Below are positions 36,068 through 45,794 of a stretch of DNA of 64,000 nt, piece by piece; position 1 is the stretch's first letter, and every line of letters starts with the position of its first letter. The notes beneath the pieces are model-generated. The model saw only the letters and a list, made by a program, of their open reading frames with translations, ran no database searches and had not been told where the DNA came from. Source of the stretch: an uncultured Bacilli bacterium (GTDB lineage Bacteria > Bacillota_I > Bacilli_A > RF39 > UBA660); assembly GCA_934091055.1 (NCBI GenBank), contig CAKOKN010000004.1, forward strand, positions 3,453-67,452. Direction: 5' to 3'. The position numbers were made by a program, and so were the translations under genes.

Positions 36068-36919
36068 TCACTCTTCTATCTTCCTGCAGTCATAATTATT
36101 ATTTTTATAATATGAAATAAGTTCTTCTAATGTTCTAGGCATAAAATAATCTTCTTCTGTATTTATATTAGAAAATACTATATATGTATACTTTTCATCA
36201 TCAAATTTATAAGTATCTCCATCATTTATATATTTATAAAAATAACTCTTATCTTTAAATTCTTTATAATAAGCCGTATCAGTAAAAATATAATTACTCT
36301 TTACTTCTATATTATTAATATTCTTTTTATAATCAAAAGTAAGTTCTACTTCCTCATTAACAGTACAAGGTAATGATGCTGAAAAAGAACTCTTAGAGCA
36401 TAAATAACTACTATTACTTTTATCTAATATTTTATCTTTCATAAAGTATAATAAACCCGCTATAACAATTACTATTATTATCACAAGAAATAATAGTATT
36501 TTCTTTTTATTAACCTTCTTATTTGTATTTACATCTTCCTTTAATTTAGGTTTAGGAATAGTTAAATCACTTAATTTATTTATATCAACAGTATTATTAT
36601 AAATACTTTCATCTATTATTTGTATTGAATTAATATTATCTAAAGATATAACTTCATAATCACTATCAACATTACTATTTAATAATAAATCAATAAAATT
36701 CTTTATAATATTACTTATATCTTCTTTTGAAGTCATAACAATTATTTCTCGTTCTCTAACAAATAAAGTACCAAAATAAATCTTTTTATTATCATAACTA
36801 TATATTATATACTTATTACCATTCTTTTTATTTTTAAAAGCCGCAAAAACATTAACATAAATAGTCTCTTGTCCATAAACAAATTTATAATCATTAACTT
36901 TTATTCTTTTTCCAATCAT
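36068..36919 (-). CDS. Membrane protein of unknown function upstream of holA
   Basis: 283 residues. The N-terminal ~125 residues are soluble and PH-like (AAFKNKKNGNKYIIYSYDNKK), then a basic linker, one membrane helix near 150-172 (KILLFLVIIIVIVIAGLLYFM) and an outer domain with cysteines at ~184, 193 and the C-terminus. Family not recognised. Ends with TGA followed by TAG. Confidence 0.55.
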   Translation of the reverse strand: MIGKRIKVNDYKFVYGQETIYVNVFAAFKNKKNGNKYIIYSYDNKKIYFGTLFVREREIIVMTSKEDISNIIKNFIDLLLNSNVDSDYEVISLDNINSIQIIDESIYNNTVDINKLSDLTIPKPKLKEDVNTNKKVNKKKILLFLVIIIVIVIAGLLYFMKDKILDKSNSSYLCSKSSFSASLPCTVNEEVELTFDYKKNINNIEVKSNYIFTDTAYYKEFKDKSYFYKYINDGDTYKFDDEKYTYIVFSNINTEEDYFMPRTLEELISYYKNNNYDCRKIEE

Positions 36920-36960
36920 AATTCCTCCACATTAATTATAATACATTAAATTTATTTAGT

Positions 36961-37000
36961 AAAGAAAAACTGCTATTCATATTTAATTTGATTAGCAGTT
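36961..37000 (-). terminator. Intrinsic terminator after the 185-residue TasA-like gene
   Basis: An 8 bp stem AACTGCTA/TAGCAGTT with a 17-base loop and TTTTT on the minus strand; it overlaps the stop. Confidence 0.75.
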
Positions 37001-37530
37001 ATATCAAATCCTCCAACAAAAGTTTTACCTTGTTCTATGTCTTGATTTTCTCCATTTTCTCCAAGCCATATAAGAACAGTAAATGTTTTTTCTTCTTTTG
37101 CTTTTAAGTAAATTCCTGAAGCAATTCTAACACTTCCACTAGAAGGTATACTACCCGTACCAATCTTATTATTATTAGAATCATATATTGCAAACTTTAA
37201 TTCATTAGAAGTAAACTCATTATTTGTAACATCTATATTTATATCTAATGTCTGATCCAAAGTACCAGTACTTCTAACAGCAAATTTCTTTTTATACACT
37301 GAATAAGTAGAATTTATATTTGGTTCATATATAGGTAACAAAGCATATGTATCTATAACTCTTCCATCTATATAATTTATCTCTAATACTCCAGTTCTTA
37401 TCTGAGTACTATCTTTCTTTTCTCTAGCTATTATAGAAAAATATGTAAAAGTAATACCTATACACATAGTTATAATAGTTAAAACAAGTAAAATAAGATA
37501 AAATATTTCATTCTTTTTTCTACTCTCCAT
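36973..37530 (-). CDS. TasA/camelysin-like exported protein
   Basis: 185 residues. N-terminal hydrophobic segment (FYLILLVLTIITMCIGITFTYF) followed by a beta-rich domain with VLIWLGENGENQDIEQGKTFVGGF near 150, a block it shares with the next gene (FVWLNEAGAANDAEQGAVFNGTV). Likely fibre- or matrix-forming, processed by a SipW-type peptidase. ATG after GGTGAT. Confidence 0.65.
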   Translation of the reverse strand: MESRKKNEIFYLILLVLTIITMCIGITFTYFSIIAREKKDSTQIRTGVLEINYIDGRVIDTYALLPIYEPNINSTYSVYKKKFAVRSTGTLDQTLDINIDVTNNEFTSNELKFAIYDSNNNKIGTGSIPSSGSVRIASGIYLKAKEEKTFTVLIWLGENGENQDIEQGKTFVGGFDITANQIKYE

Positions 37531-37565
37531 ATTCTATATCACCTAGTATAATGATATCAAAAAAA

Positions 37566-37595
37566 CAAAAAAAAAGCAATATTAAATTGCTTTTT
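37566..37595 (-). terminator. Intrinsic terminator after the 234-residue TasA-like gene
   Basis: A 10 bp stem AAAAAGCAAT/ATTGCTTTTT with a 5-base loop. Confidence 0.85.
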
Positions 37596-38299
37596 TATGC
37601 ACCAGTTGCAGTACCAGTAATTTGTCCGTTTTCTGCTCCAACTACATCAATTCTTACAGTACCATTAAATACTGCGCCTTGCTCAGCATCATTAGCAGCT
37701 CCTGCTTCATTAAGCCAAACAAATAGACGATATTTTTGAGTAGTTCCATTACCTGCTAAATCTAAAGTAGAATCTAAAGTAGCAGGATTTCCAACGATAC
37801 CAAAGTTACCTTCGTAAGAGAAAGTTCCTTTACCAACTGAAGTTCCACTACCACCATTTGTTACATCATATAAAATAAAGTTAAGGTTAGTAAATGCTTT
37901 TTCTCCATCAGTTAATGCAGTAGGTTCAACATATGCTTTAACTTTAACAGCACCATCACCATTATTAGTTAAAGTAAAATCATAAAAACCACATACAGTA
38001 TATCCTTTATCATCACGGCAAGATACATAATTATTACCTTCAGAATCAGATTCTCCAGCAGCAGCTCTTCTAACAGTTTCTTGAGCCACAGCTTCTGTAG
38101 AAGGAATTAAGTTCTCAATAGCAATTTCTTCTCCATCATCATATACGATTTGAACTGAAGCAGCTTTAACTTTAACAGCATCTTTATCACTTTTAGCATT
38201 TATAGAAAAGTATGCAAAAGATGCACCAATTATAGCAACAATTAATGTAAGTACACCAATAACTCCAAAAAATATTCCTCTCTTATCTTCCTTTTCCAT
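37595..38299 (-). CDS. TasA/camelysin-like exported protein
   Basis: About 234 residues. Signal/anchor segment (IFFGVIGVLTLIVAIIGASFAYFSI), then a beta-rich domain with three clustered cysteine-bearing segments (YVSCRDDKGYTVCGFYDFTL) and the shared motif FVWLNEAGAANDAEQGAVF. Probably a surface or matrix fibre subunit. Codon choice is richer in GCA/GCT than its neighbours, as in highly expressed proteins. Start at the ATG 38299 after GGAGAAGAG; a TTG 27 codons upstream lacks a site. Confidence 0.7.
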   Translation of the reverse strand: MEKEDKRGIFFGVIGVLTLIVAIIGASFAYFSINAKSDKDAVKVKAASVQIVYDDGEEIAIENLIPSTEAVAQETVRRAAAGESDSEGNNYVSCRDDKGYTVCGFYDFTLTNNGDGAVKVKAYVEPTALTDGEKAFTNLNFILYDVTNGGSGTSVGKGTFSYEGNFGIVGNPATLDSTLDLAGNGTTQKYRLFVWLNEAGAANDAEQGAVFNGTVRIDVVGAENGQITGTATGA

Positions 38300-38381
38300 T
38301 ACTCTTCTCCTCTCTTCTATCATAATAATAATATCAAAAAAAATAGAGAAAATCAATATCTTTTCTAATTTTTTTATCAAA

Positions 38382-38408
38382 AGAAAAAATAGTTTATAAA
38401 ACTATTTT
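38382..38408 (-). terminator. Intrinsic terminator overlapping the trxA stop
   Basis: A 9 bp stem AAATAGTTT/AAACTATTT with a 3-base loop, followed on the minus strand by TTTTTTC. Confidence 0.8.
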
Positions 38409-38695
38409 AAAAATTTAACAAATTCTTCTTTAGACATAAAGCCAGTAAATCTTTTTACTTCAGTACCACCTTTAAATAATATTATTGTAGGTATTGACAT
38501 AACACCATATCTTCTAGCAATATCAGCATTATCGTCAACATTTATTTTTACAAAGTTAATATTAAATTCATTAGATACTTCCTCAAATACTGGTCCAAAC
38601 ATCTTACAAGGACCACACCAAGTAGCATAAAAATCTACTACAGCATCTGTTTCTATTAATTTATCAAAATCTTTTACATCAGTTATTAATGACAT
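38402..38695 (-). CDS. trxA: Thioredoxin
   Basis: 97 residues. Active site ATWCGPCKMFGP near 25-35 and VMSIPTIILFKGG near 68. General disulfide reductant. Start at the ATG 38695, five bases from GAGGTGA; a GTG three codons upstream is less likely. The upstream CvpA-like gene ends with TGA inside this ribosome site, so the two are coupled. Confidence 0.96.
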   Translation of the reverse strand: MSLITDVKDFDKLIETDAVVDFYATWCGPCKMFGPVFEEVSNEFNINFVKINVDDNADIARRYGVMSIPTIILFKGGTEVKRFTGFMSKEEFVKFLK

Positions 38696-38705
38696 CAAAA
38701 TCACC

Positions 38706-39401
38706 TCACTCTAATATAGTTTTATCATTAATATGTAATTTATTCTTATCTACTAATTTTCTAGCAGACTCCTTAGTGATAACATTATTATCTATTAATA
38801 TTTTAGTTATATCACTATTTAATTGTTCATCAGTTTTACTATTCTTATTTATAACAACATCATAAACATCATCATATATATTTATCATATCCTCAGATAT
38901 ACCAGATAATATAGGAGTATTATTTATTATAAAATTAGCAGTTTTTGATTCTCTTACATAAGGAAGATCAAATATAGGTAAAGTTAAAACTATTAAAATA
39001 AGAAAAACATAAACATACATTTCTATAACACCTACTACTATACCAAGTAATTTAGAAGGTATACTAAGTATAATTGTAGCTTTAAGTAACTTTTCTATAA
39101 GTCCTGTTACAGTCAAAACAACTCTTAGTACAAATAAAAGCGCCATAAATACTATAATAAAAGCTAAAGTTTCATAAAATAATATATTAATAGCATCTAA
39201 TCCCTTTATAAATCCCCAGAAATTAAAAAATGGTAGATTTTCATACATAATAACAGACAAATAATTCTTTAAATAAAATGCTAAAATAACTATTATAAAC
39301 ATTCCAACAAAGTCAGCAGTCTTCTTGATTACCCCAGCCTTAAAGCCTCCTACTGCTCCAAAAGCCAAAGCAATTAGTATAATAATATCACAAACATTCA
39401 T
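38706..39401 (-). CDS. CvpA family membrane protein
   Basis: 231 residues with four hydrophobic segments (about 4-24, 28-48, 75-100, 115-140) and the N-terminal pattern VCDIIILIALAFGAVGGFKAGVIKK typical of CvpA proteins. The role in this lineage is unclear. TGA stop lies within the trxA ribosome site. ATG after AGGAGGAG. Confidence 0.75.
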   Translation of the reverse strand: MNVCDIIILIALAFGAVGGFKAGVIKKTADFVGMFIIVILAFYLKNYLSVIMYENLPFFNFWGFIKGLDAINILFYETLAFIIVFMALLFVLRVVLTVTGLIEKLLKATIILSIPSKLLGIVVGVIEMYVYVFLILIVLTLPIFDLPYVRESKTANFIINNTPILSGISEDMINIYDDVYDVVINKNSKTDEQLNSDITKILIDNNVITKESARKLVDKNKLHINDKTILE

Positions 39402-39439
39402 ATTTTCTCCTCCTACAATAATTATATAATAAATCCATC

Positions 39440-39475
39440 AAAAAAGAAAGAAAAAGATGCAATTTATGCATCTTG
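39440..39475 (-). terminator. Intrinsic terminator after the DUF4352 gene
   Basis: An 8 bp stem AAGATGCA/TGCATCTT with a 5-base loop, T-rich tail on the minus strand. Confidence 0.85.
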
Positions 39476-40189
39476 ATTTTGTGTATCATTATTTTCATTT
39501 ACTACACTAAATATCATTTTATTTCCATTATAACCTTCTTTATAATGAAGTTCAAACTCTTTCCAATTTTTATCTATTTCATAAGCAATATATCCTTCAG
39601 TTTTCTTACCACTAGCAAGTGTTCCAGATAATGATTTTTGTCCATCTACATCAGAAAATGTAATTAAATTAGATACTAGATTATTATCTACATAACCATT
39701 AAAATCCATATCAGAAATATACTCTTCATCATCAGAAATATTCTCTACCTCAAGTAAAAATACTAAATATTCCTTTCCATCTGCTGGAGTTTTAGCTAAA
39801 GCTCCCTCTCCTATAGTATCATATTTAGTCGCAGATTTTAAAGTTATTCTAAAATCATCACCTTTCAAAGTATCACCTATAGTACCTTTAGAAGTAATAA
39901 CATCATCCACATAATCATCAATATAATCTTCAATTTTAATATCATTCTTCTCTAGATATTTAAATCCAGCAGCAGCTAACACACAAAAAGCTATAAATGG
40001 AATAATAACAACACAACCTACTACTATTAATATTATAGCCCAAGTAGGTAACCCTTTCTTCTTTTCTTGTTTCTTATTATTATTTATATTATTATTAGTG
40101 TTATTTTCCTCAACCATCTTGCCACAATTAACACAAAATCCAGCATTCTCTGGTAATTCATTACCACAATTAGTACAAAACTTTGCCAT
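39464..40189 (-). CDS. Zinc-ribbon membrane protein with DUF4352-like domain
   Basis: 241 residues. The N-terminus has two CxxC pairs (KFCTNCGNELPENAGFCVNCGK), then a linker and one membrane helix near 50-75, then a DUF4352-like beta sandwich (EYLVFLLEVENISDDEEYI and GTLASGKKTEGYIAYEI). Extracytoplasmic domain with cytoplasmic zinc ribbon. Function unknown. Confidence 0.75.
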   Translation of the reverse strand: MAKFCTNCGNELPENAGFCVNCGKMVEENNTNNNINNNKKQEKKKGLPTWAIILIVVGCVVIIPFIAFCVLAAAGFKYLEKNDIKIEDYIDDYVDDVITSKGTIGDTLKGDDFRITLKSATKYDTIGEGALAKTPADGKEYLVFLLEVENISDDEEYISDMDFNGYVDNNLVSNLITFSDVDGQKSLSGTLASGKKTEGYIAYEIDKNWKEFELHYKEGYNGNKMIFSVVNENNDTQNQDA

Positions 40190-40251
40190 ATTTATCTACT
40201 CCTCTCTACAATAATTATATAATATATTTAAGAAAAAAGAAAGTATTTTTA

Positions 40252-42807
40252 TCAAATATTTTCTTCTCTAATTTGTTCTATAATATTATGTTTCTTTATC
40301 TTACTAGCAGAATACATCATAGTAAGAAGAACTATTACAAATACCGAAACTATAGATATAATAATAGCATTCCAAGGTATAATGATACTACTTGCACTCA
40401 TCATACCAGCAAGTGAATAATGTATAAGAATAGTAACACCAATACCAACTGGTATAGCAAACACTAAAGATTTAATACCAAAGAATAAACTCTCAAAGAA
40501 TAACATCTTATTAAATCCTCTCTTAGTAAGTCCTATACTTCTAAGTACAGCAAACTCTCTTCTTCTAAGTGCCATACTAGTAGATATAGTATTAAACACT
40601 GAAGTAACTCCAATCAAAGTAACAAGACTAATAAATCCATACATAAGTATTTTAACAACCAATATAATATTATTAGCTTCTTTCATAGCCTCATTAACAT
40701 TAGTATAACTAACATTATCATAACTATCAAGTTCCTTAGTTGATTTATCTATACTATTAGTATTATCGCTTATAATATTAAATTGTGTATAATCAATCTC
40801 TCCATCAGTAATACTATCATATAATTTCTTATTAACAACAAATTTATAATCTGTAATATAAGAAAACTCTTCAATCAAATCAAAAGATTTATTAGTAATA
40901 AAAATATTATCAATATTCTTAGTACAATACTTAGTAGTATCATTTACATCATCATCAGAAGCAAAATTACATATCTTTATAGTAATATTACCATCATTAT
41001 TAATTACAGGAATATCATAATTAACTCTCTTACTATCCCCATAACTAACACCCTTAAATCTATTAAGTAGAATAACACTATCTTTATCAAGACCAATTAA
41101 CTTCTTATACTTCTCATAAGAATTATCATCTATTACTAAAATAGAAATATTATTATATTTAGCAGTCTTTAAATCATTTAAAACCTCTTCACCAAAAGCA
41201 CTCTTATAATATTTTAAATATTCATCATTATAAGTATAATTACCTACTACCGCCAAATTACTACTACTATAAGATGTATACTCTAATACATCACTACTAT
41301 TAATAATTTCATTAATTTTATCTAAAACCTCTTTATCATTATCATTACCATTTTTAAAATAAGTAATCTGATAATCATAAGGTATTTCTCCAGCCACTTC
41401 ACTAGCAGTATTTAAAGTATAATTCATATATGAAGAAAAAGATATAAATAAGACTATACTAATAAATAAACTAACTATAGTAACCCTATATTTTTTCTTA
41501 TTTCTCTTTATATTTTTAAGAGCAATCTCCCCTTCTATACCAAATAAACTATTAACTAATTTACTTGTTTTAATCTTCTTTTTATTAATCTTTATATCAT
41601 CATTTTGTCTAATAGCCTCAATCGGAGATATTTTACTAGCTCTTCTAGATGGTATTAATGAAGATACAAAGATAACTATTATCATAAATATAACTGGAAC
41701 AATAATAAATATTGGATTAGTAACTAAATTTAAGTTCATTTCTAAGATATCACCAATTAAATTATTAATAATAACTATAACAACTCCTATACCAACATAA
41801 GCACCAACTATACCTAATATTATACCAATAACACCCACTATTAATGCTTCAAAAAGTACAGACGATCTTAATTGCTTCTTAGTAGTACCTATACTAGATA
41901 ATAATCCAAATTCCTTCTTCCTTTCCATAACAGAAATAGCAAAAGAATTATATATAACAACTATACATCCAATACTAACTAAAGCGAGCATAATAACCAT
42001 CATACTAACCATCGTTGACATAACATTACCATAAGTACTCTCACCATATAAAGCAAGTAAAGTACTATTATAAATAATGTTATCTTCATAATTTAAATCT
42101 TTAGCAAGTTCTTCAGATTGTTTAATAATCTTTTTATTCTTATTAAACATAACATATAAATTTACATTTCCCTTATTACCATTTGTATCAAGTGTAAAGA
42201 AAGAATATCCACAAGCAGAATAACTTTCAAAATTACTTCTTTCTACAATGCCAACAATCTTATAAGTCTTTTCTCCCCCTACATTAATAGTTTCACCTTC
42301 TACCAACTCATCATTAGACAAAGTAAGATTACCATCAATATTTCTACTTCCATAAGATAATGTTATACTATCTCCAACTTTATATGAAACATCATTTTGT
42401 TCATTGATATGTTTAGAAATAATTATTTCACTATCATTCTGAGGAAATCTACCAGTAACTAATTTAAGTTCATCAAAATATGTTTTATTAACACCAGCAA
42501 TATAGATATAAGGCTTATATTCATTATCAGAATCAAAAGTACTAAAACCAATAGGTTTTTCGTAAAAGTAATCAATATTATCATTACTTATTTTATCAAC
42601 ATTCTCCAAAGAAACATTCTTATATAATGCTTCATATCTACCATTATAATTAATAGTATCTCTAATCATCAAATCTTGAAAAGAAGAAAACAAAAGTCCA
42701 ATTCCCACCATCAAAGCAGTAGACAATATTATACCAATAATAGTAACAATTGTTCTCTTTTTATTTAACTTTAAATTCTTAATAGTCAACTCTTTTAAAA
42801 CACTCAT
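40252..42807 (-). CDS. FtsX/MacB-type ABC permease (YtrF-like)
   Basis: 851 residues. Two FtsX modules: one membrane helix near 17-38, an extracytoplasmic domain to ~255, three helices (near 262-285, 318-345, 362-385), then a second helix near 445, another outer domain and three C-terminal helices (730-840). Works with the ATPase at 42804-43484, which overlaps its start by 4 bases (ATGA). Probably exports or senses a cell-envelope compound; the substrate is unknown. Confidence 0.85.
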   Translation of the reverse strand: MSVLKELTIKNLKLNKKRTIVTIIGIILSTALMVGIGLLFSSFQDLMIRDTINYNGRYEALYKNVSLENVDKISNDNIDYFYEKPIGFSTFDSDNEYKPYIYIAGVNKTYFDELKLVTGRFPQNDSEIIISKHINEQNDVSYKVGDSITLSYGSRNIDGNLTLSNDELVEGETINVGGEKTYKIVGIVERSNFESYSACGYSFFTLDTNGNKGNVNLYVMFNKNKKIIKQSEELAKDLNYEDNIIYNSTLLALYGESTYGNVMSTMVSMMVIMLALVSIGCIVVIYNSFAISVMERKKEFGLLSSIGTTKKQLRSSVLFEALIVGVIGIILGIVGAYVGIGVVIVIINNLIGDILEMNLNLVTNPIFIIVPVIFMIIVIFVSSLIPSRRASKISPIEAIRQNDDIKINKKKIKTSKLVNSLFGIEGEIALKNIKRNKKKYRVTIVSLFISIVLFISFSSYMNYTLNTASEVAGEIPYDYQITYFKNGNDNDKEVLDKINEIINSSDVLEYTSYSSSNLAVVGNYTYNDEYLKYYKSAFGEEVLNDLKTAKYNNISILVIDDNSYEKYKKLIGLDKDSVILLNRFKGVSYGDSKRVNYDIPVINNDGNITIKICNFASDDDVNDTTKYCTKNIDNIFITNKSFDLIEEFSYITDYKFVVNKKLYDSITDGEIDYTQFNIISDNTNSIDKSTKELDSYDNVSYTNVNEAMKEANNIILVVKILMYGFISLVTLIGVTSVFNTISTSMALRRREFAVLRSIGLTKRGFNKMLFFESLFFGIKSLVFAIPVGIGVTILIHYSLAGMMSASSIIIPWNAIIISIVSVFVIVLLTMMYSASKIKKHNIIEQIREENI

Positions 42808-43484
42808 TTTATCTTCTCATCCTTAACTATCTTACCATCTTCCAGAGTAATAATTCTTTTAGCTTCTTTAGCCAAATTAATATCATGTGTAATCATAATA
42901 ATAGTTTGATGATATTTCTCATTAGAAATTTTAAGTAAATCCATAATTTCTCTACTAGACTTAGAATCCAAATTACCTGTAGGTTCATCCGCAAGTATAA
43001 TATCTGGTTTAGAAATAAGTGCCCTGCCAATAGATACTCTCTGTTGTTGTCCTCCAGATAATTCATTAGGTAAATGGTTTATTCTTCTTTCTAACCCAAG
43101 TACTTCTATAAGTTCTTTTAAATACTCTTTTGAAGGTTTCTTACCATCAAGTAATATAGGAAGTGTCATATTCTCTTCAACATTAAGTATTGGAATTAAA
43201 TTATAAAATTGATAAATAAGTCCAACTTTTCTTCTTCTAAAAACTGCTAGGGCATCATCTTTTTGTTTAAAAACATCTACTCCTCCAATAATAACTTTTC
43301 CACTAGTAGGCTTATCAACAGTACCGAGTATATGAAGTAATGTACTCTTTCCACTACCAGATGATCCAACTATAGCAACAAAGTCTCCTTCATCTACAGA
43401 AAAAGAAACATCTGATAGAGCTTTAACTAATGTTGTACCCTTACCATAATTCTTACACAAATTATTAACTTCTAATATTTTCAT
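42804..43484 (-). CDS. ABC transporter ATPase (MacB/YtrE-like)
   Basis: 226 residues. Walker A GSSGSGKST near 40, Q-loop YQFYNLIP, signature LSGGQQQR near 140, Walker B ILADEPTGN and switch MITHD. LolD/MacB subgroup, paired with FtsX-type permeases. Both ends are coupled to the neighbours by ATGA overlaps. Confidence 0.93.
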   Translation of the reverse strand: MKILEVNNLCKNYGKGTTLVKALSDVSFSVDEGDFVAIVGSSGSGKSTLLHILGTVDKPTSGKVIIGGVDVFKQKDDALAVFRRRKVGLIYQFYNLIPILNVEENMTLPILLDGKKPSKEYLKELIEVLGLERRINHLPNELSGGQQQRVSIGRALISKPDIILADEPTGNLDSKSSREIMDLLKISNEKYHQTIIMITHDINLAKEAKRIITLEDGKIVKDEKIK

Positions 43485-43846
43485 TTTCTTATCCTCTCTA
43501 TTATTTCATCATAACTAATTCCCATTTTAGTAAGTTCATCTATTTTATTCTTTATAACTTCTATTTCTTTATTAATTTTATCATCAGTAGCTTTTTTAGT
43601 ATCTGAAGATATAAAAGTTCCTTTGGTACTAATCGTAGTAATAATCCCTCTATTTTCTAATATATCATAACTCTTTTTAACAGTATTAGGATTAATACCC
43701 AAATTACTAGCCATCTCCCTAATAGAAGGTATCTGCACTTTCTCCTTAAGTATACCAAGTGCCACATACTTCTCAATATCATTAACAATCTGTTCATATA
43801 TAGGAGTTCTACTCTGATAATCCAAATTAATCATAATCTGTTTCAT
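43481..43846 (-). CDS. GntR-family repressor, YtrA subgroup
   Basis: 121 residues: a winged helix (SRTPIYEQIVNDIEKYVALGIL; SIREMASNLGINPNTVKKSYDIL; GRGTF-like KGTF), with a short C-terminal helix and no ligand-binding domain, as in YtrA. It lies third in the operon, not first as in Bacillus. It presumably binds the inverted repeat at 46698-46720. Confidence 0.9.
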   Translation of the reverse strand: MKQIMINLDYQSRTPIYEQIVNDIEKYVALGILKEKVQIPSIREMASNLGINPNTVKKSYDILENRGIITTISTKGTFISSDTKKATDDKINKEIEVIKNKIDELTKMGISYDEIIERIRK

Positions 43847-45794
43847 CTACATTCCCTCCAGTAGTTTCAGCATCATCATATGTATCATCAGGATCACCAA
43901 CAATACTCTTAAGTTCCTCAACCTTATTAGTAACAAAAACATTCTTTCCATAATTATCATACATAGTAATATAACTATAATCCTTATTAATATCTATCTC
44001 ATCATCAATATTCTTAACTATAAATGATCCAATATCAAAATAAGAAGTACCATAATATAAACCATTAACATAATAAGAATAAATACTATCATTACCAATC
44101 TTATCCAAATTATTCTTAGTATTATTATTATAATATTTCAATATCTCTAAAGCCAATTCTTTATTATTACCAACATCAACATTTATACTTCTAACATTAT
44201 AGTTATCATAAATATATAAAGTAACAACAAATAACTCACTACCACTATCATTATTTCTTAATACATCACTATTCTTTTTATACTCTTCAATAATCATATT
44301 AGATAATTTATTATTATTAATACCAGTATAACCATCAGCATAGCCAATACCAAACACTTTACTATTTCTATAATTATTTAATTCTTTAACATACTTCTTA
44401 TCATTAAGTAATCTACTATTAATATAATTATAATTATCTTTAGTAGCATAAATATTAAACCTATATGTAGTTCCTTTTATATTAGTCTTTATATGATAAG
44501 TATTATAATAGTCATCTACCGGTCCATTATTCAATAAAAGAGAAACAACATAATTAATAACCTCTTTATCCTTAGTAGCACCAACCTTAACATTACCATC
44601 ATCAACAAAAGTAATCTCTTTAATATCATCAGTATTAATATTATATTCACTATCTTTTAAAAGTGAGCCTATAATAACAACTACACCAGATACAGCACCT
44701 AAACAAATAAGCATCTTAAAGAAATTAGTAACTTTCTTTCTAGTAATCAAATCATAAATAATTAAATAAGTAAATATAAGAACTAATAAAAGTATTATTG
44801 AAAAAATATCACTACTAGAAACACTAAAATTTCTAATTATCATATATGCTACACAAACTATAGGAACAGTAGTCAAAGTCCTAACAAAAATATGTGTTCT
44901 CTCACTTCTAAATGAAGTACCAACAACCTCAAATTTCTTCTTTGCAAAAAGAATAACTCCCATAACAGTGTATAATATACTTAAAACAATCATCTTAATA
45001 ATAGATACATTTATCTTAGAATCAGATTCATTACTAAGCATAAGTTTTTCAATAAGCTCATAAGGCAAAGTATAAGTAATATTATCTATTTTAGTAACAT
45101 AACCAGAATAAATATTATTCTTCTTATCAACATCACACTTTATATTATCACATTCATAAACACTAGGAACACAATCCTTAGAAGTACATTCCACTCTAGC
45201 ATTAGAACCAGCACTATATTGAAATCCCCTAAAACTAATAAAAGTACTAACAAAAGGAACTAAAAATAATATAAGTAAAGTAACAACAATAGTAGTAATT
45301 TTATTTGAAGATACACTAACAGCCACATTACAAGAAGTAAATACAAATATATAAGCAATAGAATAAATTAAAAGTACATCAAATAACATCTTATAATCAA
45401 TAATAATATTACTATATATCAGACTTATAATAAGTGTAATAACAAAATTAATAATTTGCATCAAAAGAAGTATAACTATTCCACCTATCGTATTAGTAAG
45501 AAATATTTGTTTCTTATTAATAGGCATCGACAAAGTAAAATCAATAGATCCCTTCTTATAAATAAAATTAAACAAAGTAAGTGAAAGTATTATTGGTATA
45601 ATATACATTCCAAATAACATATGTGCAGACACTTCATAAATATTAGGCATAAGATTATTACCATCACTACAACTAACAAGTAATATAATACCACCAATTG
45701 TAGGAAGAAGCAGCATACATAAAAGAATAATAGCTCTAGATTTCTTAATATTCTCTTTTAAATAATTAAAATTAAATAAACTTGTTAAACTCAT
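43827..45794 (-). CDS. Large ABC permease subunit (ABC-2/YtrC-D-like)
   Basis: 655 residues. Six to seven membrane helices in the first ~380 residues with an outer loop bearing four cysteines (ECTSKDCVPSVYECDNIKC), then a soluble C-terminal domain of ~250 residues with no family recognised, ending in acidic DDAETTGGNVDETD. Overlaps the GntR gene by 20 bases and the upstream ATPase by 23. Confidence 0.75.
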   Translation of the reverse strand: MSLTSLFNFNYLKENIKKSRAIILLCMLLLPTIGGIILLVSCSDGNNLMPNIYEVSAHMLFGMYIIPIILSLTLFNFIYKKGSIDFTLSMPINKKQIFLTNTIGGIVILLLMQIINFVITLIISLIYSNIIIDYKMLFDVLLIYSIAYIFVFTSCNVAVSVSSNKITTIVVTLLILFLVPFVSTFISFRGFQYSAGSNARVECTSKDCVPSVYECDNIKCDVDKKNNIYSGYVTKIDNITYTLPYELIEKLMLSNESDSKINVSIIKMIVLSILYTVMGVILFAKKKFEVVGTSFRSERTHIFVRTLTTVPIVCVAYMIIRNFSVSSSDIFSIILLLVLIFTYLIIYDLITRKKVTNFFKMLICLGAVSGVVVIIGSLLKDSEYNINTDDIKEITFVDDGNVKVGATKDKEVINYVVSLLLNNGPVDDYYNTYHIKTNIKGTTYRFNIYATKDNYNYINSRLLNDKKYVKELNNYRNSKVFGIGYADGYTGINNNKLSNMIIEEYKKNSDVLRNNDSGSELFVVTLYIYDNYNVRSINVDVGNNKELALEILKYYNNNTKNNLDKIGNDSIYSYYVNGLYYGTSYFDIGSFIVKNIDDEIDINKDYSYITMYDNYGKNVFVTNKVEELKSIVGDPDDTYDDAETTGGNVDETDYD